Assembly: GCF_001513785.1 (NCBI RefSeq)
Contig: NZ_LNQS01000010.1
Coordinates: forward strand, 186,001-250,000
From: Rheinheimera sp. EpRS3
GTDB lineage: Bacteria; Pseudomonadota; Gammaproteobacteria; Enterobacterales; Alteromonadaceae
DNA length: 64,000 bases
Direction: 5' to 3'
The notes under the pieces are model-generated. The model saw only the letters and a program-made list of their open reading frames with translations, was not told the origin of the DNA and did not search any database. This document shows positions 1-8,023 of this stretch, piece after piece. A program made the position numbers and the translations under genes. The stretch's first letter is position 1, and each line of letters begins with the position of its first letter.

Positions 1-134
1 TTATAAACCTGGCCGGATCTTACCCTATTTCGGCGCCAGGTCACTTCTGGTCATAAAAAATCACGTCTTGTACACGACCTTACCGCTGGCCAGCTCTATG
101 CTGGCGCTGAATATCATCCTGTAAGGAGTTTACT

Positions 135-2444
135 GTGTTTACACTGTTATATCGTTTTTATCTGCTGGCGCTGCTTGGCTTACTGACAATACCTGTTGCC
201 GCACAGCAAAACCTGCCCTGGCAACCTGAACCTTTACCGCCACTTGTGCTATCAGATAGTACCTTACAGCTACCTGAACAGTATCAGGCTATTGCCGGGC
301 AGTTGCTGCAAGATGCCACCACTTCGCAGCAATTGCGGTTGCTGCTGCTGTTAAACCAGAATGAGGCCGCCTTAACACAACTCTATGCGCTGCGCACAGA
401 ACACCAGGCTCAGCGCAGCAATGCCAACCCCTATGAGCTGATAGCCTTTGAACTGCTGGCACAGGCCCGGTTAAAGGTAAACGCCACAGAGCAAAAGCTG
501 GATAATGCCTTCGCCGACGTATTTTCACACTATATTGGCACACTGTCTGATGCCGATGCCCATCTGGCCAGCCGTTTTGCTACCCGCAGTATTGCGGCAG
601 ATTTCAGCTATCTGCAGTTAATGCGGCAGCGGCTGGCCTCTGCTGCAACAGGCGCTGAGTTGCTATTTAACCGGCAAAACCCGGCGCAACGTGATCTGTG
701 GCTACAATTCTTCAGTGCCTATGCTGATTACTATTTATATGCACAGGTGCTGCAACTGGCCGCCGTACCACTGCAGCAAGACAGACAGACGCGCTACCAC
801 ATAAATACCAAAGTAATGATCCGCACCGCCGAAGGCATTGAGCTTTCTGCCATGGTAGTGCGTAGCAAAAAGCACAATACGCCACTACCCGCTATTTTAA
901 GCGCCAGTATTTACGCCGACGAAGCCGGTAATTTACAGCATGCCATTGCTGCAGCCGCCCGCGGTTATGTCGGCGTGGTATCAGATTCACGCGGCAAAAG
1001 ACACAGCACAGCAGCCATAACGCCGTACGAGAACGAAAGCCAGGATGTTACCGCCGTGATCAACTGGATTAGCCAACAACCATGGTGCGATGGCCAGGTT
1101 GCCATGTATGGTGGCAGCTACCTTGGTTTTACCCAGTGGGCCGCAGCCAAAACACTACCGGCGGCACTGAAAACCATAGTACCAGCAGCGGCGGCGATCC
1201 CCGGTCAGGGCCTGCCAATGGAAAATAATATTTTTCTCAATGCCAATTATGCCTGGCCGTTTTTTGTCAGTAATGGCCGCTATAACGATGATGCGGCCTA
1301 TGAAGCGCAGAACTGGTTTGCCATTAACCAGCAGTGGTACCAAAGTGGCAGGCCTTACCGCGAGTTTGACCAGACTGCCGGCCAGGCTAATCCCTGGTTA
1401 CAAAAATGGCTGCGCCATCCGTCTTTTGACAACTACTGGCAAGATATGATCCCAACCGCTGAGCAATATGCCCGCTTAACTATTCCGGTATTAAGCATTA
1501 CCGGCTACTACGATGATGGCCAGATTTCTGCATTGCAGTATGTGCACGACCACAGCCGGCACCGGCCGCAGGCAGAACATTACCTGGTGATCGGGCCTTA
1601 TGATCACTTCGGTGCCCAGCATGGTTCAACCACGATACTGCGCGACTATAAACTTGATGCAGTAGCTCACTTAGATTTGCTGTCGTTAACTTTCGGCTGG
1701 TTTGACTATGTGCTTAAAGGCAAAACTAAACCGGCGTTACTCAAAGATAAAATAACTTATCAATTGATGGGTGATAACAGCTGGCGCTATGCCGCCTCAT
1801 TAACTGCGCTGGAACAACAAAAGCAACGGTTATATTTTTCGCCGCCAGCCGCTGATGGATCTTATCAATTGCAACCCAAGGCCCCGGACACTGCAGTAAT
1901 AGCAGAGCAACACATCGATCTTAAAGACAGAAGCCAGAGTTACAACCAGCATTATTATCCCAGCCCGATAGTACAGCCGGCCTTTGTGCCAGAGAACGGT
2001 TTGCAGTTACTCAGCAGACCCTTAACAGAAGATATGGCACTGGCCGGCGCCTTCAGTGGCGAGCTGGTACTGCGGCTGAATAAAAAAGATGTCGATCTGG
2101 GCTTAACGTTGTATGAGGTAACGCCAGACGGGCAATACTTCCATTTAAGCTATTTTCTTGGCCGTGCCAGCTATGCCAAAGACCCAACCCGCAGGCAACT
2201 GCTGATACCCGGGCAGCCTGAGAAAATCCCGTTTAGCCGCAGCCGGATGATTGGTAAAAAAATCAGCAAAGGCAGCCGCCTGCTGTTACTGGCAAATGTT
2301 AACTACAATGCGTTTGCGCAAATAAACTATGGCACCGGGGGCGATGTCAGTGACGAATCGATAAAGGACGCAGCAGAGCCGCTGCAACTGGCATGGCTTA
2401 GCGGCAGCTACATTGATTTACCCCTGCGGCCAATGGCCAGATAA
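135..2444 (+). CDS. Secreted CocE/NonD (peptidase S15-type) hydrolase
   Basis: 769 aa. The N-terminus has a hydrophobic signal segment (residues about 5-23, ending VAAQQ), so export is likely. An alpha/beta-hydrolase domain follows, with nucleophile motif GGSYLG (Ser about 328), a DD pair near 460 and a GPYDH motif near 490 as candidates for the acid and histidine. The C-terminal third resembles the jelly-roll X-Pro dipeptidyl-peptidase C-terminal domain. The start is GTG with a good TAAGGAG ribosome binding site at 122-128. Family members hydrolyse acyl or peptide bonds (cocaine esterase, glutaryl-7-ACA acylase, X-Pro peptidase). The residues before about 230 are an extra helical region, and the substrate cannot be predicted. 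It stands alone, convergent with the FKBP gene. Confidence 0.85.
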   Translation: MFTLLYRFYLLALLGLLTIPVAAQQNLPWQPEPLPPLVLSDSTLQLPEQYQAIAGQLLQDATTSQQLRLLLLLNQNEAALTQLYALRTEHQAQRSNANPYELIAFELLAQARLKVNATEQKLDNAFADVFSHYIGTLSDADAHLASRFATRSIAADFSYLQLMRQRLASAATGAELLFNRQNPAQRDLWLQFFSAYADYYLYAQVLQLAAVPLQQDRQTRYHINTKVMIRTAEGIELSAMVVRSKKHNTPLPAILSASIYADEAGNLQHAIAAAARGYVGVVSDSRGKRHSTAAITPYENESQDVTAVINWISQQPWCDGQVAMYGGSYLGFTQWAAAKTLPAALKTIVPAAAAIPGQGLPMENNIFLNANYAWPFFVSNGRYNDDAAYEAQNWFAINQQWYQSGRPYREFDQTAGQANPWLQKWLRHPSFDNYWQDMIPTAEQYARLTIPVLSITGYYDDGQISALQYVHDHSRHRPQAEHYLVIGPYDHFGAQHGSTTILRDYKLDAVAHLDLLSLTFGWFDYVLKGKTKPALLKDKITYQLMGDNSWRYAASLTALEQQKQRLYFSPPAADGSYQLQPKAPDTAVIAEQHIDLKDRSQSYNQHYYPSPIVQPAFVPENGLQLLSRPLTEDMALAGAFSGELVLRLNKKDVDLGLTLYEVTPDGQYFHLSYFLGRASYAKDPTRRQLLIPGQPEKIPFSRSRMIGKKISKGSRLLLLANVNYNAFAQINYGTGGDVSDESIKDAAEPLQLAWLSGSYIDLPLRPMAR

Positions 2445-2490
2445 ATCAGGAGTTACCGGGACTGATCGCAGCAATGCGGCAATAATGCGG

Positions 2491-2832
2491 TCAGTCATCC
2501 CGAGTCAGTACTTCCAGCAGTTCAATTTCAAAAATAAGATTACTGTTGGGCGGGATCATCGTGCCAATCTGGCGCTCGCCATACGCCAGAACCGCCGGCA
2601 CCCAAAGCTTACGCTTACCACCGGTTTTCATGCCCTTAAGGCCAAGTATCCAGCCCTGAATTACGCGGTTATTGCTTAGCACTATTTGAAACGGCTCGCC
2701 GCGTTTGTAAGATGAATCAAACTCGGTACCATCTTCCAGCCAGCCGCGGTAATGCGCAGTGATCAGCGCCCCGCGCTCAGCGGCTTTGCCGGTGCCTTCG
2801 ATAAGGTCTTCAATTTTTACTTCAGCTTGCAT
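2491..2832 (-). CDS. FKBP-type peptidyl-prolyl cis-trans isomerase
   Basis: 113 aa, a single FKBP domain without a signal peptide, so probably a cytoplasmic prolyl isomerase or folding helper. Visible family signatures are the FDSSYKRGEP segment, VIQGWILGLKGMKTGG and a C-terminal IPPNSNLIFEIELLEV strand. The length is that of the minimal FKBP12-like fold, with no IF insert as in SlyD. It is convergent with the upstream hydrolase gene and divergent from the DUF3037 gene. Client proteins are unknown. Confidence 0.92.
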   Translation of the reverse strand: MQAEVKIEDLIEGTGKAAERGALITAHYRGWLEDGTEFDSSYKRGEPFQIVLSNNRVIQGWILGLKGMKTGGKRKLWVPAVLAYGERQIGTMIPPNSNLIFEIELLEVLTRDD

Positions 2833-2970
2833 GGGGATATCTTCGTTAATCGTAAAAAACGAATTATAGCGGGAGACAACGCTTTTAAAACCGGAATTGC
2901 TTGCCAGTCGTTAACTAACTGATTAAGTTTAAACCAGATCAGAACTACCGCGAGTTATGGAGGTACTGAT

Positions 2971-3366
2971 ATGAAAACACTGTATCAGTATGCAATTGTA
3001 CGGTTTCTACCTCATGTTGAGACGGGCGAATTTGCTAACGTCGGCATAGTGCTGTGCGCCCCTGAATTAGGCTTGCTTGATTTCCGTTTAGCACCCACCC
3101 GCTTTGCCCGGGTAACTGATTTTTTTGAAGATCTTGAAGGCAAGCTATACAAAGCCACACTGCAAACGGTAGAACAAGAGCTGCAAAGGCTGCAAACCTA
3201 TGTCACCCGGCTTACAGCAAAAGAGTTAGCGCAGCAGATGCAGGAAGTGGTGCGGCCAAGAGAAACGCTGGTGCGCTACTCTGAGCTACGTTCTTTATAT
3301 CTGGAGCAAAAACCTGCAGCCGTGCTTGAGCAGTTGTTTGAGCGCTTAGTGCTTTTAAAGAAGTAG
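2971..3366 (+). CDS. DUF3037 family protein
   Basis: 131 aa. The N-terminus (YQYAIVRFLPHVETGEFANVG) matches the DUF3037 family, which has no established biochemical role. In many genomes it neighbours a HipA-like protein, but no such partner is seen here. There is no signal peptide or membrane segment, and the C-terminal half is helical and charged. The ribosome binding site is GGAGG about 8 bases before the ATG. It is the last gene with normal GC before the AT-rich patch. Confidence 0.8.
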   Translation: MKTLYQYAIVRFLPHVETGEFANVGIVLCAPELGLLDFRLAPTRFARVTDFFEDLEGKLYKATLQTVEQELQRLQTYVTRLTAKELAQQMQEVVRPRETLVRYSELRSLYLEQKPAAVLEQLFERLVLLKK

Positions 3367-3656
3367 AGCGCGGAGTGGCTTCGGCGCTTTGCTACATCTT
3401 GCTTACTAATGTACCAAAAAGTGCTTTTCTTTTACTCAAGCATGGCTTAGGTTAAAGCCATAAACAATAAAGAGCTATATGCCTACAGCAGGAAAAGGGA
3501 AGTTATGACCAGCCAAATTTATGCCCTTTTTGAAACAGGATAAAAATCTCTTTGCAATGCAGCTATTAGACAAATCTAAGTATCATTATAAAATAATAAA
3601 AGACGACGTTTCAGTGAAGCAAGGTTTAAATAACAGTTGCACACCATGGAGTTAAT
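3367..3656. other. Intergenic region leading into the AT-rich operon
   Basis: No convincing ORF in either strand. Base composition drops sharply from about 3400 onward, marking the left edge of the AT-rich patch. The right part carries a plausible sigma70 promoter (listed separately). No direct repeats or tRNA fragment marking an integration junction were seen. Confidence 0.5.
3566..3594 (+). promoter_or_regulatory. Candidate sigma70 promoter of the three-gene operon
   Basis: TTAGAC (3566-3571) and TAAAAT (3589-3594) are separated by 17 bp. They lie about 60 bp upstream of the first ATG, whose ribosome binding site is GGAG at 3648-3651. Inferred from sequence only; AT-rich DNA gives many chance matches. 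Confidence 0.4.
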
Positions 3657-4361
3657 ATGATTGATATAAATAAAAAAATAACAATAAGGTGGAGCACTAT
3701 AACGTTATTTTTCTACCTAATTGTTTGCTTCATTTTAGCTTACTTTACTTTTTTTGGTAACACCTCAAGCAAGGTTCAGAATATTACTGGCGGTGCATTC
3801 GTCACCATGATAGCGGTAACTATACAATTTATAGTGTCTTGGGAAACGCAGAGAAATAACGAATTTTTGAAGAAGAATGGGGTAATTAATTTTCTGGATA
3901 GAAGAGATGACAAAAATTATTACAAGAAACTTGTAGACGAATCCGACGAACAGATAAATATGATGTTTTATACAGCCAGAAGATTTGTAGAGGACTTTTG
4001 CTCCAATGTAGAAGGTGACAACTCACTCATATCTGCCTTAGCACGAGGAGTGGAAGTAAAATTACTGATTGCTTCAGAAGAACAAGTTGATAAATCTGAA
4101 ATTAACGACTTAGAGAGAACTATTGCAAAGCTGAAGGAAATAAAAATCAGGTGTAATTACCCTATTAGTGTTAGAAAGTATAATACAGCTCCTTCTCACA
4201 ATATATTCTCCACAGAACATGAAACCATAGTCGGCCCTTATTTCCACCCAACAGGTCGGAGATACAACCATTCAATTCATTTTTACACTAGAGCAAAGTT
4301 TGCAAAGGGATATCTTATTTACTTCTCTGACGTTTGGGAGAGATCTACTCCATGCTTTTAA
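3657..4361 (+). CDS. Two-TM membrane protein with PLD-like C-terminal domain
   Basis: 234 aa. Two hydrophobic segments (residues about 13-35 and 45-65) anchor a cytoplasmic domain of about 160 residues. That domain starts with NFLDRRDDKNYYKKLVDES, continues with an ALARGVEVKLLIA strand and ends with SIHFYTRAKFAKGYLIYFSDVW. This layout (short strand, 'RGVEVKLLI', a later 'IVGPYF' strand and an aromatic YFSDVW end) recalls phospholipase D-fold sensor domains that have lost the HxK catalytic motifs. I see no HKD motif. This is my structural guess and not a firm family call. It overlaps the next gene by 10 bp, so it is the first gene of a tight operon and may be its membrane sensor or effector. 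Strongly AT-rich compared with flanking genes. Confidence 0.6.
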   Translation: MIDINKKITIRWSTITLFFYLIVCFILAYFTFFGNTSSKVQNITGGAFVTMIAVTIQFIVSWETQRNNEFLKKNGVINFLDRRDDKNYYKKLVDESDEQINMMFYTARRFVEDFCSNVEGDNSLISALARGVEVKLLIASEEQVDKSEINDLERTIAKLKEIKIRCNYPISVRKYNTAPSHNIFSTEHETIVGPYFHPTGRRYNHSIHFYTRAKFAKGYLIYFSDVWERSTPCF

Positions 4362-5317
4362 TTAGAATACCGGCTAGAATTCATATAACGTTAATTGCCA
4401 TGCATGACTGTCGTATTAGAAAAAATGGTGGCATAGGATTTTCCATAAAAAATGAAAGGAATTTCATTAAAGCAAAAATATCGAGAGAAGTAATTGTAAC
4501 TCCTGCTGACTCAGCGCTTTCTATCAGAAAACTGAAATATATAGAAGATAGACTTCACACAGTAAAAGAAGAGCTTTCGCTAAAATATGGTGTTGAAATA
4601 GACTTATCAAATATAAATGATTTCCATATTGGACTCGGCACTGGTACGTCAGTAACACTGGCATGTATTGAAAGCTTACTTTTGCTAAATGGCGTTGAGT
4701 ACACCAAAGACTTATTAGTCAAGTTCTCTGGTAGAGGAGGCACATCAGGAGTAGGGGTAAACACATACTTTGGAGGTGGAGTGAGTCTTGATATAGGGGT
4801 GAAAGCTGATGGAAAAAAACACCAACCCTCCTCCAGCCAACAAAGCGAAGTTGTTGTGCCAACGTTAGTTTACTCCGGAAGCATGCCTGAGTGGGAATTC
4901 TGCGTCGTGCATCCTAGAAACGGTATTAAAATAGAAGGAGAGAATGAAAATAAATTTTTTGATCGTGTGTGCCCGATAGATGATGATGAAGCCTATAAGG
5001 CATGTTATTACAGCTTATTCGGTGTACTTGGCTCTATAATTGATTCTAACTATGATGCGTTTACTCACTCTATAAACAGCATTCAGAGAACTAAGTGGAA
5101 GGCTTCTGAAATTGATGCTCATTATGGAGCAAGAGAAAAAATGGACTACTTACTATCTCTTGGTGCTGACTGTGTCGGATTAAGCTCTATTGGCCCTTCT
5201 ATGTATTTTTTTGGGAAAGATTTAGAATTTATAAAAGAAAAATTTACGAAACTATATGACTGGGAATCCTTCATTTCAAGGCCAGATAATGCTGGAAGAG
5301 TTATATGTTGGAGTTAG
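4352..5317 (+). CDS. Beta-RFAP synthase-like GHMP-superfamily protein
   Basis: 321 aa from the ATG at 4352, which follows GGAGAG at 4337-4342. An in-frame TTG at 4334 is less likely. The N-terminal RIPARIHITLI...NGGIGFSI, the GLGTGTS loop (residues 94-100), GRGGTSGVGVN (from 127) and GLSSIGPSMY (from 276) together match beta-ribofuranosylaminobenzene 5'-phosphate synthase. That enzyme is the first step of (tetrahydro)methanopterin synthesis: it joins PRPP to 4-hydroxybenzoate or pABA with loss of CO2 and pyrophosphate. No other methanopterin gene is visible. The enzyme may therefore make another C-ribosyl product, or act as a GHMP kinase on a nucleotide-like substrate. It overlaps both neighbours, supporting one functional unit. 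Homology is well supported; the substrate is unknown. Confidence 0.75.
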   Translation: MLLIRIPARIHITLIAMHDCRIRKNGGIGFSIKNERNFIKAKISREVIVTPADSALSIRKLKYIEDRLHTVKEELSLKYGVEIDLSNINDFHIGLGTGTSVTLACIESLLLLNGVEYTKDLLVKFSGRGGTSGVGVNTYFGGGVSLDIGVKADGKKHQPSSSQQSEVVVPTLVYSGSMPEWEFCVVHPRNGIKIEGENENKFFDRVCPIDDDEAYKACYYSLFGVLGSIIDSNYDAFTHSINSIQRTKWKASEIDAHYGAREKMDYLLSLGADCVGLSSIGPSMYFFGKDLEFIKEKFTKLYDWESFISRPDNAGRVICWS

Positions 5318-6888
5318 TATTTTTCACATCAAACAGAACTAAAACTATTCATGCAAGATATTTATGCAGAGGGCATGATGTAAATGTGGTTAATTTCAGA
5401 GAAAAGACGTATCACGCGAATTACACAGAACCACGAACAAGTGACAGAAAGTCTCTTTTAAAAGAGAGCTTAGATAGTGCTTTAGAGCAAGCCAAACGGG
5501 CAGGCCTAGAGAATCATCCATTTATAATTGAAGACACGTCAGTCATCATCCATGCATTAAGCAAAAATGATTTAGAATATCCTGGAACAGAAGTAAAATA
5601 TTGGATGAGAGATACGGCTTTCGAAGATATTGACTTTGAACTTTTTTTTCTAGGAAATGACCGTCGAGTCACAGTTAGATCTGATTTGATACTATACATC
5701 CCCATAGCTGGTACATTTTATTTCTCTAGTTGTGTTGATGGTAATATTACAGAACGGCAAAATCTAAATTTAGAAACAAACACGTTATACCCCTGGCTAG
5801 ACAACAAGTCTTTTAATAAATGGTTTTGTCCTGGAAACGAAAAATTACCGATTAGCGAGTTACCTATTGGTATAGCCGATAAGTATGATTTCAGAAAGGA
5901 TGCATTTTCTAAAATGCTTGATACCTTGGTATCTCATGGCTTAACAGATATAGTTGCGCCAGAAAAGCGTTACAGCGGTCAGAAGAAATTCTACGACGAG
6001 TCAATATGTCATATTGTCGTCGGTCTAAGCTGCTCAGGGAAATCAACTATCGCAGATTACCTGTCTCAAGAATTCAATTTTTTTCATATTGAAGCATCTG
6101 ACTTCATGCACCTTATTTATTTAGAGACGCACGGAGAGAAAAGTGAAGTTAGAATTGGCGACTTTGCTCGTGATCTTTTGTCAGTTAAACCAACAGAGGT
6201 GGCCAAGAGAGTGCTCAACTTCCTTGAAGTTTACCACTGGCCTAATATAGTCATTACCGGATTCAGGAAAGTAGAAGAGGTTGAATTTATTAGAAAAAAC
6301 TTAGTTGCTGGTAGCATTAGGACTATTTTCATAAACGCTGACGCAGATACTCGGCATCTCCGATTTATTAAGAGAAACCGGGATAGCGCAGGATACACGC
6401 AGGAAGATTTTCAAGAGAGAGACAAAAGAGAGCTTTCTATGGGCTTAGAAAAAGTTATGTCAGATAGCTATATAGAGAAAGTGTCTAATGTGTTTTCTAT
6501 CGATCAGTACTTCAAAATTTATGTAGAAAAAACACGACCTACAGACTTCCATATAAGTGACTTTAACAACTCCGAAAATATTGAAAATCTTAAGCTTAAA
6601 GATCTAATCACAATAGCGCTTTTCAAAAGCAAGACAAAAGGAGAGCAAAGTAGCTTTCTTACCACTGGGGAAGTTTGCAAAATAGTAAATAGCACTCTCG
6701 GGCTAGAAAAACCAAAGTTCATTAATAATGTTGCCAGACTCCTTAACAAAAGTTTCGATGTGTTTTTCGAGGTAAAGTTTGATGTTTTAAACAATAAAAA
6801 GCTATATAGGTTATCTAATACAGGTGCCGGACATGCTAGAACCTTAATTAAAAGATGCAAGATAGCACCCATAAAAAATTCAACATGA
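5305..6888 (+). CDS. Fusion: ITPase/Ham1-like domain + P-loop kinase + wHTH-like tail
   Basis: 527 aa. Residues 1-215 resemble non-canonical purine NTP pyrophosphatases (RdgB/Ham1): FTSNRTK at 7-13 parallels the (S/T)xNxxK substrate motif, IIEDTS with E76-D77 parallels the catalytic VEDT, PG at 93-94 precedes KYW. A degenerate FxPGNxKxxxSEL...R..A pattern lies at about 172-212. Residues 235-410 are a P-loop kinase with Walker A GLSCSGKST (240-248) and an R-rich lid (RFIKRNRD), like dephospho-CoA or small-molecule kinases. Residues 420-527 look like a winged-helix or helical tail. It starts 13 bp inside the preceding gene. I infer a nucleotide-handling enzyme that hydrolyses or phosphorylates the product of the upstream RFAP-synthase homologue. 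The specific reaction is unknown. Confidence 0.7.
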   Translation: MLELVFFTSNRTKTIHARYLCRGHDVNVVNFREKTYHANYTEPRTSDRKSLLKESLDSALEQAKRAGLENHPFIIEDTSVIIHALSKNDLEYPGTEVKYWMRDTAFEDIDFELFFLGNDRRVTVRSDLILYIPIAGTFYFSSCVDGNITERQNLNLETNTLYPWLDNKSFNKWFCPGNEKLPISELPIGIADKYDFRKDAFSKMLDTLVSHGLTDIVAPEKRYSGQKKFYDESICHIVVGLSCSGKSTIADYLSQEFNFFHIEASDFMHLIYLETHGEKSEVRIGDFARDLLSVKPTEVAKRVLNFLEVYHWPNIVITGFRKVEEVEFIRKNLVAGSIRTIFINADADTRHLRFIKRNRDSAGYTQEDFQERDKRELSMGLEKVMSDSYIEKVSNVFSIDQYFKIYVEKTRPTDFHISDFNNSENIENLKLKDLITIALFKSKTKGEQSSFLTTGEVCKIVNSTLGLEKPKFINNVARLLNKSFDVFFEVKFDVLNNKKLYRLSNTGAGHARTLIKRCKIAPIKNST

Positions 6889-6918
6889 AATAATAGGCTA
6901 TATTATTGATTAATAAAT

Positions 6919-7479
6919 CTAATTTACAAACCCCTCGATAGAGTATATTTTCATCTTCTGCTCCTTGTAATGAAAGTACTGCGACATTTTTTCTTTTTCA
7001 TCTGATGTACCGCGTACAATAATCCGGCGCGCATCATTATCAAAACACAAGGCTTCGTTTTTGCTCCATGCCGTTATAGTTACTCTGTTAGTTAACAGTG
7101 TTAGCGCTGGGCACGGCTGATAACCGGCGTACTTTGCCTTGTTGTCCCAGTAAGTGTTAATGGCAAAACTGCCGATAACTACCAGAACCAAACCGGCCAA
7201 CACACCTATTGCAGTGGTTTTGCCGTTGTCAGCGGATAACGGCTGCTTGTGTAGCCCGCGCCACAGTCGGTTAGCAGCGTAGCCGAGCATAAACACCAGA
7301 GCTACCAAAGCACCTGGCAGATAGCCATGAAAGCTACTCAATACAATAAGGGGTTTGGCGCTGGAAATCTCAGCGAATTGCGTTTGCAGTGAATAGAGTA
7401 ACGTCCAACTGCCTGCGATCAGCAAAATACCGAAAAACAGCAGGGCAATAAAATCTTTGAGCATAGAGTGTTGGTTCAT
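6919..7479 (-). CDS. Hypothetical multi-pass membrane protein
   Basis: 186 aa. Three clear hydrophobic helices are visible (residues about 8-30, 49-70 and 88-108), followed by a soluble tail of about 75 residues with two cysteines and a basic KEQKMKIYSIEGF end. I do not recognise the family. The ATG lies 4 bp after the stop codon of the toxin gene on the same strand, suggesting cotranscription with the toxin-antitoxin pair. GC content is back to the chromosomal norm. An alternative start at Met6 is possible. Confidence 0.55.
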   Translation of the reverse strand: MNQHSMLKDFIALLFFGILLIAGSWTLLYSLQTQFAEISSAKPLIVLSSFHGYLPGALVALVFMLGYAANRLWRGLHKQPLSADNGKTTAIGVLAGLVLVVIGSFAINTYWDNKAKYAGYQPCPALTLLTNRVTITAWSKNEALCFDNDARRIIVRGTSDEKEKMSQYFHYKEQKMKIYSIEGFVN

Positions 7480-7482
7480 CGG

Positions 7483-7770
7483 TTAGCCAATATCAGTTAA
7501 ATGCATTCGGCTTCTGATCACCGCTAGTACTTCAATCTGATCAGGTTTGATGTAATAAATAATCCGGTAATCCCCGTATAGCACCTCACGAATTTGCGCC
7601 AGATTATACTCAGGCACTATTCTGCCGGATAAAGGATGTTGGGCGATTTGCTCAGAGCGGCGTGTTATTTCATCAACCGTTTTAAGTGCATAAACTGCTG
7701 AGTCTGCAGCGATGTATTGAAAAATAGCATCCAGATGTTCTGCAGCATTTGCAGACCAAAGTACTTTCAC
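7483..7770 (-). CDS. ParE/RelE-family toxin
   Basis: 95 aa. Typical ParE/RelE fold pattern: N-terminal VLWSANAAEHLDAIFQYIA helix pair, HPLSGRIVPEY, then IREVLYGDYRIIYYI and a C-terminal strand with R86/R88 and H90. ParE proteins poison gyrase and RelE proteins cleave mRNA on the ribosome; the sequence alone does not decide between them. The upstream antitoxin gene ends 11 bp before its start. Likely autoregulated by the antitoxin or the complex. Confidence 0.85.
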   Translation of the reverse strand: MKVLWSANAAEHLDAIFQYIAADSAVYALKTVDEITRRSEQIAQHPLSGRIVPEYNLAQIREVLYGDYRIIYYIKPDQIEVLAVIRSRMHLTDIG

Positions 7771-7781
7771 TTAGTTCACTC

Positions 7782-7970
7782 TTACTCAGGCAAGCCGTAT
7801 TTTTGCCGGATTTCCTGCACAGATTGCAACTTGCCCTGTTCACTGTCACGTAAGCCATTCTCTATCGCCTGGCGTACGTAAATTTGCTCCATCAGGTCGT
7901 CCCAGGTGGCATCAGCGGGCAATGTATCTATCAGTTTATGGGCTTCATCTTTTCTTAGCGGGCTTGGCAT
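7782..7970 (-). CDS. Antitoxin of the ParE/RelE-type module
   Basis: 62 aa, acidic and helical (SPLRKDEAHKLIDTLPADATWDDL, VRQAIENGLRDSEQGK). This matches the short antitoxins that accompany ParE/RelE toxins and which bind the toxin through a C-terminal helix. No clear DNA-binding domain is visible in the short protein. It precedes the toxin by 11 bp with the same orientation, the usual antitoxin-first order. Confidence 0.75.
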   Translation of the reverse strand: MPSPLRKDEAHKLIDTLPADATWDDLMEQIYVRQAIENGLRDSEQGKLQSVQEIRQKYGLPE

Positions 7971-8023
7971 GGTTGCATCTCCTTCAACGCAGTAATTGTT
8001 GGCCGGATGCGGGTGAAAAGCAA

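Noticed and set aside
4334..4351. TTG start of the RFAPS-like protein
   Set aside because: The ATG at 4352 has a better ribosome binding site and starts just before the conserved RIPARIH.
3400..6900. AT-rich patch as a prophage or integrative element
   Set aside because: No integrase, attachment-site repeats or phage genes were seen.
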